Shown piece by piece: positions 20,001-24,515 of a stretch of 24,515 nt of DNA. The stretch is from Guyanagaster necrorhizus (lineage: Eukaryota; Basidiomycota; Agaricomycetes; Agaricales; Physalacriaceae): NCBI RefSeq assembly GCF_019112545.1, contig NW_025064889.1, positions 146,462-170,976 on the forward strand, written 5' to 3'. Made by a program: the position numbers and the translations under genes. Within the stretch, counting starts at the first letter, position 1. The number at the start of each line of letters is the position of its first letter. The notes beneath the pieces are model-generated. The model was not told the DNA's origin and did no database searches. It saw only the letters and a list, made by a program, of their open reading frames with translations.

Positions 20001-21174
20001 TCCCGCTTGCTTCGGGATCTGAGGTCTAAGGGGCGTTATTCAATTGAACGTCCGGAAGTGGATTTTTTGAGGGGGGATAATACGTTATGCGCCCATCGTA
20101 CGAGAGAGTTGAGGCGCCGGTTATAGCAGCGCTCGTATGCCGGCCGTCTGTCCTTATTGTAAGATATTCTGTTCCCGTCAATGCGTAGAATCCATTCAAT
20201 AGGTTGGGCGATAAATGTTACGGTCTATCGTGTGGGTTCTAGCTACCGTGGCGCCACTGAGCTATTTTTGTCCGGGAATGAGGAGCTTGGTATGTTGAAT
20301 GAGCCCCATATATCGTAGTTGGAGCGAAGGGGGTCGGCGGCGCCTACTTATCAGAGGCGCAGCGAAGCTAGACATTCCCTTCGCGCTTGTGCAAAGTCCG
20401 AAAGCTTCTTCTCCGCGACGCCGAGCCTACTTCGTCTTCTTCTGGCCCCTTTTACGTCTGCATACTCGTGGACAGTTCGTGCACCGCCTTAATCCAGAGC
20501 CAGCAGCCAGTCACGATGAACGGTAATTGGTTTCGACAGAGGTGGAGTAACCTGGATAAGCACTTATGTGAGCAGGAGAATACGACGGTCTTGTGGGTGG
20601 TGTCTGGCTTTGGAGTTCCACGGTGGCGGCGTGTATCGGGTACCTGCTTCGACATCAAGACAGCTTCCGGGACGATCAGCGTTCCAAAGCGCAAGCAGGA
20701 GATGCTTACCGACCAGCCATGGTGCTACCTTGCAACTTAGATGTGTTTACACTCCGACGTGGCGACGCTATTAAGAATTAGCGCCACACGTTTGGCAGAA
20801 GATTGGGGGATGTTTGATTTGTGCCGGTTCTACAAGCTTAGACTGACGGGAGGCATTTAGATGGTCTGCAATCCCACTGGTGTGTGTCGATAGCATGTCA
20901 CTTGAGAATGATAGACACTTCAGAGAGAAATTTTCCCATCTCCAATTCCGCGTAAAGGATATGGTCTGCGTAAGATGGGTTCCCGTGGAAAACATAGTTG
21001 ACATCATCGCCTGACGTTGTTGTTTACGCTAATGAAAATGAATACTTTTGCAGCGAAAGGGCCGCTGACCGGTCTTTAGCGTCCGGTAGTACTAGTAGAA
21101 AAGAAAACTCGCCATCAGTGGATCTGTCTTGTCGTAAGCATCTTCCCCGCTCGGTGTCTCAACAAAACTCACAA
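20001..21174. other. Stretch without a supported gene
   Basis: Plus frames at 20299-20774 overlap in three phases; one contains KVRKLLLRDAEPTSSSSG then PFYVCILVD, faintly like the first strands of a fungal C2 domain, but the rest does not follow. On the minus strand about 20893-21010 reads VFHGNPSYADHILYAELEMG before a stop and may belong to the kinase-like locus upstream on that strand. Nothing firm. Confidence 0.25.
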
Positions 21175-21178
21175 TCAA
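21157..21178. repeat. 22-nt dispersed repeat, copy 1
   Basis: The 22 bases match 22751-22772 with two neighbouring mismatches; looser similarity (CACAAACTTTGTT against ACAAACTGTGTT) continues for about 15 nt more. Copy 1 overlaps the stop codon of the minus-strand kinase-like locus. Confidence 0.5.
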
Positions 21179-22177
21179 TGCACAAACTTTGTTATTCGAT
21201 ATATATAATCAGGTTTCGGTTTAGGCATGGGCGCACTCATTTTGAGCTGTTTCCCACCTTCCTTGGTCCGATAGTCGACGAGACCATCTTTCTGCACGTC
21301 TTCTAGCCAATGGACAACTATGTCGGTGGTCCACCATCGGCTGGAATCAAACCAATCAGGTACAATGGCATCTATGGTGGACTGGGGAGGATAGAATAGG
21401 GTGATATATGATTCATTGCCAATAGTGACTGGCGAGAATTTGACTAACACATGTACCATCAGCCAGGGCAGGATAAATGTGAGCGGGCGTGCTATCATTA
21501 GGGAGCAGGCCCATGTCAAGAGCAGTGACCGAAAGATACAATGTCTGTGGGCCATCCCACTTGAGCTACGGATCCAGATCGACAGTTATGCTTGATAAGG
21601 TCATGGAAGTCGATGAGCCTATATTTTCCGTCGAGACAGACAACATTCTGTTCAGCAAAGTCAGTGGGATGACGGCCCGTCAGGAAATGAAACTCTACGA
21701 AGACGTGAAGGATTTTCTTCCTATGAAGCTGTTAGAGCAAATAAGAAGTTTTCCGCGAGTCAAGCGCACCGTTACTCCCACGAAAGCTCAGAAAAGTCGA
21801 CGTATGCCGCTGGTTTTCCCCAGTCTTCCTAGACTAAATAGTCTAGCCCTGGTGTTCGTTCTTGTACTATCCATGAAATTGGGTATCAGAGGAGCAAGAG
21901 GACCTTGATAGCCATCGGCCTCGCGGGTGAAGTCTTCGAAAGACTGTTGGTTGGTGAAAGTTTTGAGAAATACATTCGCGCCAGCTACATTTGCGCGGTA
22001 AACTTTGGAATGAGGACTGACATAGACCAAGGAATGCACTTCGATTCGAAGGAAAGGATCAGAAGCAAAAGCTAAGGTAGAAGCAAAAACCGGCGACGAC
22101 CATTACTCATTTACAGCAGTCTGTTCTGTAGATGTTTCCGCTTCAATGGAGAGCGGGATGGTAATGGTAACAGTCAT
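21175..22177 (-). pseudogene. Kinase-like protein pseudogene (DFAEQN-type catalytic loop)
   Basis: Possible start MTVTITIPLSIEAETSTEQ at 22177, then an in-frame TAA at 22103-22105. The same frame continues as an N-lobe: SKVYRANVAGANVFLKTFT with a beta-3 Lys, then FEDFTREADGYQ. After an eroded part comes KKILHVFVEFH and a catalytic loop reading RHPTDFAEQNVVCLDGKY, followed by RLIDFHD, the DFG equivalent. In the fungal kinase-like family this loop usually reads H-x-D-F-A-E-x-N; here an extra residue, Pro or Thr, may sit before the Asp. A further open minus frame to the TGA at 21175 holds STIDAIVPDWFDSSRWWTTD and IVVHWLEDVQKDGLVDYR, probably the C-terminal part of the same locus. A stop, at least two frame changes and a palindrome at 21829-21846 show it is broken. 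A kinase fold is clear; substrate unknown. Confidence 0.65.
21829..21846. repeat. 18-nt inverted repeat inside the kinase-like pseudogene
   Basis: CTAGACT and AGTCTAG flank a 4-nt spacer. It sits between the N-lobe and catalytic-loop remnants, where the reading frame is lost, so it might mark an excision or insertion scar, but it could be chance. Confidence 0.5.
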
Positions 22178-22890
22178 GGCAGTACTAGGTAAAGGGGCCT
22201 ACCATTAATATTAATAATAATAAAAGATTTTTATCATTTCTAAATAGAATTCTTCGCCATCGCGAGATAATCGATAATTCTTGCCGTTCACTCGAATTTA
22301 GCACCAAATTCGCGAAGACAATCAAATTTTGGGCCACCTATTTATCTACATTTCTGGGCACCAATGAATAGATAATAGAATCAATGTTATGAAGTAATGA
22401 GAGATCCTACGAGATCACTCTTTCTTGCTTAACATTCAACAACAAAGATCAACGATGTGCGGCACTTGTTAATCCAACAGAAAGCATGGTCAAAACAGTA
22501 ATGAGTGTTTCAGAGGCATTACAAGCATCGGTTCGAAAAAGAGCTGGCTCATTTTCGAACGAAGGCTGTGCTGCCTTGAGAACTGTCGGAAGGGTAGCAT
22601 TGTATTGCAGGAGCGTATCTTCTCGCAAAAAGTGTGTAGTTGACGAGAGGATGTGTGGTCTAATGGTAATAAGATTCTCACCATCGTGGCAATGTGTGCC
22701 GCGAGAGTACAGCCGGTCTGGTTGTCAATCCGATGCTCATTTACGCATCATCTCAGTAAAACTCACAATCAAGAACAAACTGTGTTTGCATGTAATGGTG
22801 ACTTTGCTTTCGCGTTTTCTTCAGGCTTCTACTCGATGACGACCTCTAGGTCCTCAAAAATCATTTCATTGCTGAATACAACCTGATATC
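22178..22890. other. AT-rich stretch with a short minus-strand open frame
   Basis: 22205-22260 is very AT-rich (runs of TTAATAATAA). A minus-strand frame is open for about 90 codons to TGA at 22449-22451, with pieces such as LITIRPHILSSTTHFLREDT and SETLITVLTMLSVGLTSAAH; it has no ATG in that frame near its beginning and is not recognised. The second copy of the 22-nt repeat lies at 22751-22772. Confidence 0.3.
22751..22772. repeat. 22-nt dispersed repeat, copy 2
   Basis: Partner of 21157-21178 in the same orientation (20 of 22 bases match). Confidence 0.5.
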
Positions 22891-23851
22891 TTAGTACATA
22901 TGAATGTCGCTACGATACACGGCATCATTCGTACCATACACTCCACCTAGCACAGAAGAAACATCTAGATGAACGGTTTCCCCCGTTCCTTCTGCAAAGT
23001 ATTTCTCATATATACCCGGAACACAAGCGAAGAACCAACGTTCCACGATTGACTTCTCCTGTGCACTTAAGGTCTGCACGGCCGCGATACTGATAGCCAG
23101 ATAATTCAGAGCCAGGTTCCTGCCGCAGAGAGCGGCGTCAAAATTGCGCCAACCGGGCATTGCCACTTCAGGGAGGTCATTAACGTTGAGGTGCGATTGG
23201 AAGGTGATTATTAAATACAACTCCTTAAGTGGAGCGCCAACACGAACAGCACTCAACGAGTTGGCCCACCACTGGAACTCTGAGGGAAATTGCCAGTCGC
23301 CGGGATTGATACCGAAACGCAATTCGACAGCCTTGAACGTGTCAAATTTCAGTGGGTCGAATTCGCTGCTATCTGTAGGAAAGGGATATGGGTCATGGAA
23401 CCCCTGTGAAAAGGACAAACAACTTACCTGAGTCAGTGAAAAAAATACTTGTCATTGTCACCGAGGTGTATCCTTTGCGCGGATTTCACAGCATCGCAGT
23501 CTAGGAACCACTGGAAACGATATACATGTTCATCCTCGGCATATTCACTGCTGAAAGTTGATAGGATATCGTGAGGTTGCAATCAGGTCCATAACGACCA
23601 CATCGGATGTCGTGTTTATGTCCAACCGGAGGTCCTGTATAGGGCGGTTCAAAGCCGACTGTGACTGAGGAAGGTTGCAGTCGGGGGAAGAAAAGTCCAC
23701 ACCGTCCTCACCATTGGCCACTGGATAGGCATATTCTGCAATGATGAGCTCAGCAAGTTTGAGGTGAGTCAAATGAGGAGAGCTGAGGACGATGGAGAAT
23801 TCGTGGAATGTCAACTGAACGGCCCTGAACTCGGGACTGGTGATGTTTCCT
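22891..23851 (-). pseudogene. F-box/LRR-like protein remnant, 5' end cut by a LINE
   Basis: Two minus-strand frames give the C-terminal half of the large Agaricomycete F-box/LRR-like family. The first, starting at the LINE junction, reads GNITSPEFRAVQLTFHEFSI and SSPHLTHLKLAELIIAEYA, with alternating hydrophobic repeat-like phrases. At about 23547 the frame slips, continuing as SSEYAEDEHVYRFQWFLDCD, then a T-run and a stop. The second, 23418-22891, carries FHDPYPFPTD, FKAVELRFG, WQFPSEFQWWANSL, APLKELYLIITF and WRNFDAAL, ending TAA at 22891. The F-box motif itself is absent because the sequence upstream is replaced by the LINE. In intact relatives the repeat half would choose substrates for an SCF ubiquitin ligase. 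The intron remnant between the two parts is only 24 nt from GTAAGT to CACAG, too short to splice. Confidence 0.65.
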
Positions 23852-23852
23852 A

Positions 23853-23863
23853 TTTTTTTTTTT
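23853..23863 (-). repeat. Poly(A) tail of the LINE at its insertion junction
   Basis: Eleven consecutive A on the minus strand, preceded by GCTGAGGAC of the element's end and followed by the remnant F-box coding sequence (ATAGGAAAC). Confidence 0.6.
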
Positions 23864-24164
23864 GTCCTCAGCATTTGATTAACCGCAACAAGTAAGCTAA
23901 CTACTAAGACGCGGTGGAGGTACAGGGCCTCAGGATCCTCTTTCCCTCTTGTTCCAGTCCCTCCGTTCTTCCTTCTGAGTTCCCCGGGTGTTTTGGCGTG
24001 TAGTGTGGAGTAGAGTAACGGACATGTATGGTATTTTGTGCCCTCGTGGTGGGCTAATTGGTTCGTTTGATCCTGCGGTTGGCTGAAGCCTGGGGTGTTT
24101 TGCGAGCGTATCTTGGGTGCTGGCTGTGCTGGACATGGTCTATGGTGTGGTGGGTGTGCGGCAG

Positions 24165-24515
24165 TTATCCATGCTCATCTTCCGTGTCGCCCTCTTCTTC
24201 TTCCCACCATTCTCCTCCTTCTTCCTCTTCTGGCTCTGGAGCGAGCTTCTCGTTTTGTGGTTGTCCCGTCCGGGTGAATGCTCCCGTGTTCTCCATGAAC
24301 TCGCTCAGTGCTGTGATTCCTTCCTTGGTGCCAAGGATGTCTGGTAGGTAAATAGTCCTTGACACATTCCGGAGGATCCCCCGTTGTTCTTCGTAGAGGG
24401 GGCATTCCCGCAGGATGTGTTCCCGTGTCTGAAACAATTCTCCACAAGGGCAGTCAACGTTCTTACTTGGCACGAATTGTGAGTAGTACTCGCCTATGTA
24501 TCCATGGCCTGTTCT
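24165..24515 (-). CDS. LINE reverse-transcriptase polyprotein, C-terminal end (partial)
   Basis: Open from the right edge to TAA at 24165. It reads RTGHGYIGEYYSQFVPSKNV then DCPCGELFQTREHILRECPL, a Cys-rich motif (CPCG...H..ECP) found after the RT and RNase H domains of Tad-clade elements in Agaricomycetes. IYLPDILGTKEGI and GAFTRTG follow, then an acidic, Glu/Trp-rich tail. The last 117 codons are intact, so the copy may be fairly young. Confidence 0.8.
   Translation of the reverse strand, partial: RTGHGYIGEYYSQFVPSKNVDCPCGELFQTREHILRECPLYEEQRGILRNVSRTIYLPDILGTKEGITALSEFMENTGAFTRTGQPQNEKLAPEPEEEEGGEWWEEEEGDTEDEHG

Larger units (their letters stand above)
23853..24515 (-). mobile_element. 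Tad-like non-LTR retrotransposon (LINE), 3' end
   Basis: The element enters from the right edge on the minus strand. It comprises the end of its second ORF (24515-24165), about 300 nt of 3' UTR, and a tail of 11 A (T-run 23853-23863) directly next to F-box-like coding sequence. The tail at the junction shows the element inserted by target-primed reverse transcription into the F-box gene. The 5' end and one target-site duplication lie outside the window. Confidence 0.75.

Noticed and set aside
20387..20740. C2-domain-like start in a 117-codon plus ORF
   Set aside because: Only the first strands are faintly similar, and the remaining sequence does not follow the C2 pattern.
22103..22145. 43-nt intron that would remove the TAA of the kinase-like gene
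   Set aside because: GTAAAT...CTTAG ends look fair, but joining gives the wrong phase for the N-lobe frame.
23403..23426. Intron between the two F-box halves
   Set aside because: GTAAGT to CACAG spans only 24 nt, far below the intron size seen here, and longer options do not keep the frame.
1..24515. tRNA, rRNA, CRISPR array, bacterial operon or phage genes
   Set aside because: No cloverleaf with a proper B box, no regular spaced repeats, and the intron-rich genes point to a fungal nucleus.
1..24515. A novel multi-gene system or biosynthetic cluster
   Set aside because: The intact genes (arrestin-like, APH-like, zinc finger) share no strand order or pathway logic, and the hydrolase is dead; no core biosynthetic enzyme was seen.

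Overview
The window looks like nuclear DNA of a mushroom-forming basidiomycete (Agaricomycetes). The reasons are very short (about 42-58 nt) GT-AG spliceosomal introns, several FunK1-type fungal kinase relatives, an APH-fold phosphotransferase-like gene, an arrestin-like gene, an F-box/LRR-like relic, and the 3' end of a Tad-like LINE. Nothing bacterial, no CRISPR array and no tRNA were seen. All names come from motif recognition by eye; no search was run.

Layout: 1-710 (-) is the intact N-terminal part of a probable FunK1 kinase gene running off the left edge, with a TATA box upstream. 1345-2647 (+) is a frameshifted FunK1 pseudogene. 3345-4930 (+) is an arrestin-like gene that splices cleanly through five introns, one with a GC donor. 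5336-6388 (+) is an intact APH/ChoK-like gene. 6920-8105 (+) is an epoxide-hydrolase-type alpha/beta-hydrolase pseudogene whose oxyanion-loop and catalytic histidines both read as Arg. 8397-9110 (-) is a truncated FunK1 C-lobe with one in-frame TGA. 9857-10348 (-) is a compact two-exon gene I do not recognise. 10349-16338 is mostly degraded or non-coding, with a few exon-like stretches.

16541-17699 (+) is the clearest intact gene: a six-exon C2H2 zinc-finger protein of 297 residues with all five introns in phase 1, a TATA box and a pyrimidine-rich leader. 17700-21174 holds only weak relics. 21175-22177 (-) is a kinase-like pseudogene with a recognisable catalytic loop. 22891-23851 (-) is the remnant of an F-box/LRR-like gene, abutting at 23853-23863 the poly(A) tail of a Tad-like LINE that fills the rest of the window.

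The genes do not form an operon or pathway. The pattern is a rapidly turning-over fungal region: a few intact genes among decayed members of expanded families (kinase-fold, F-box, hydrolase) plus a retroelement. No convincing new multi-gene system was found. The best leads are the unrecognised two-exon gene, the symmetric-exon zinc-finger gene, the GC-AG intron and the cluster of five kinase-fold loci.
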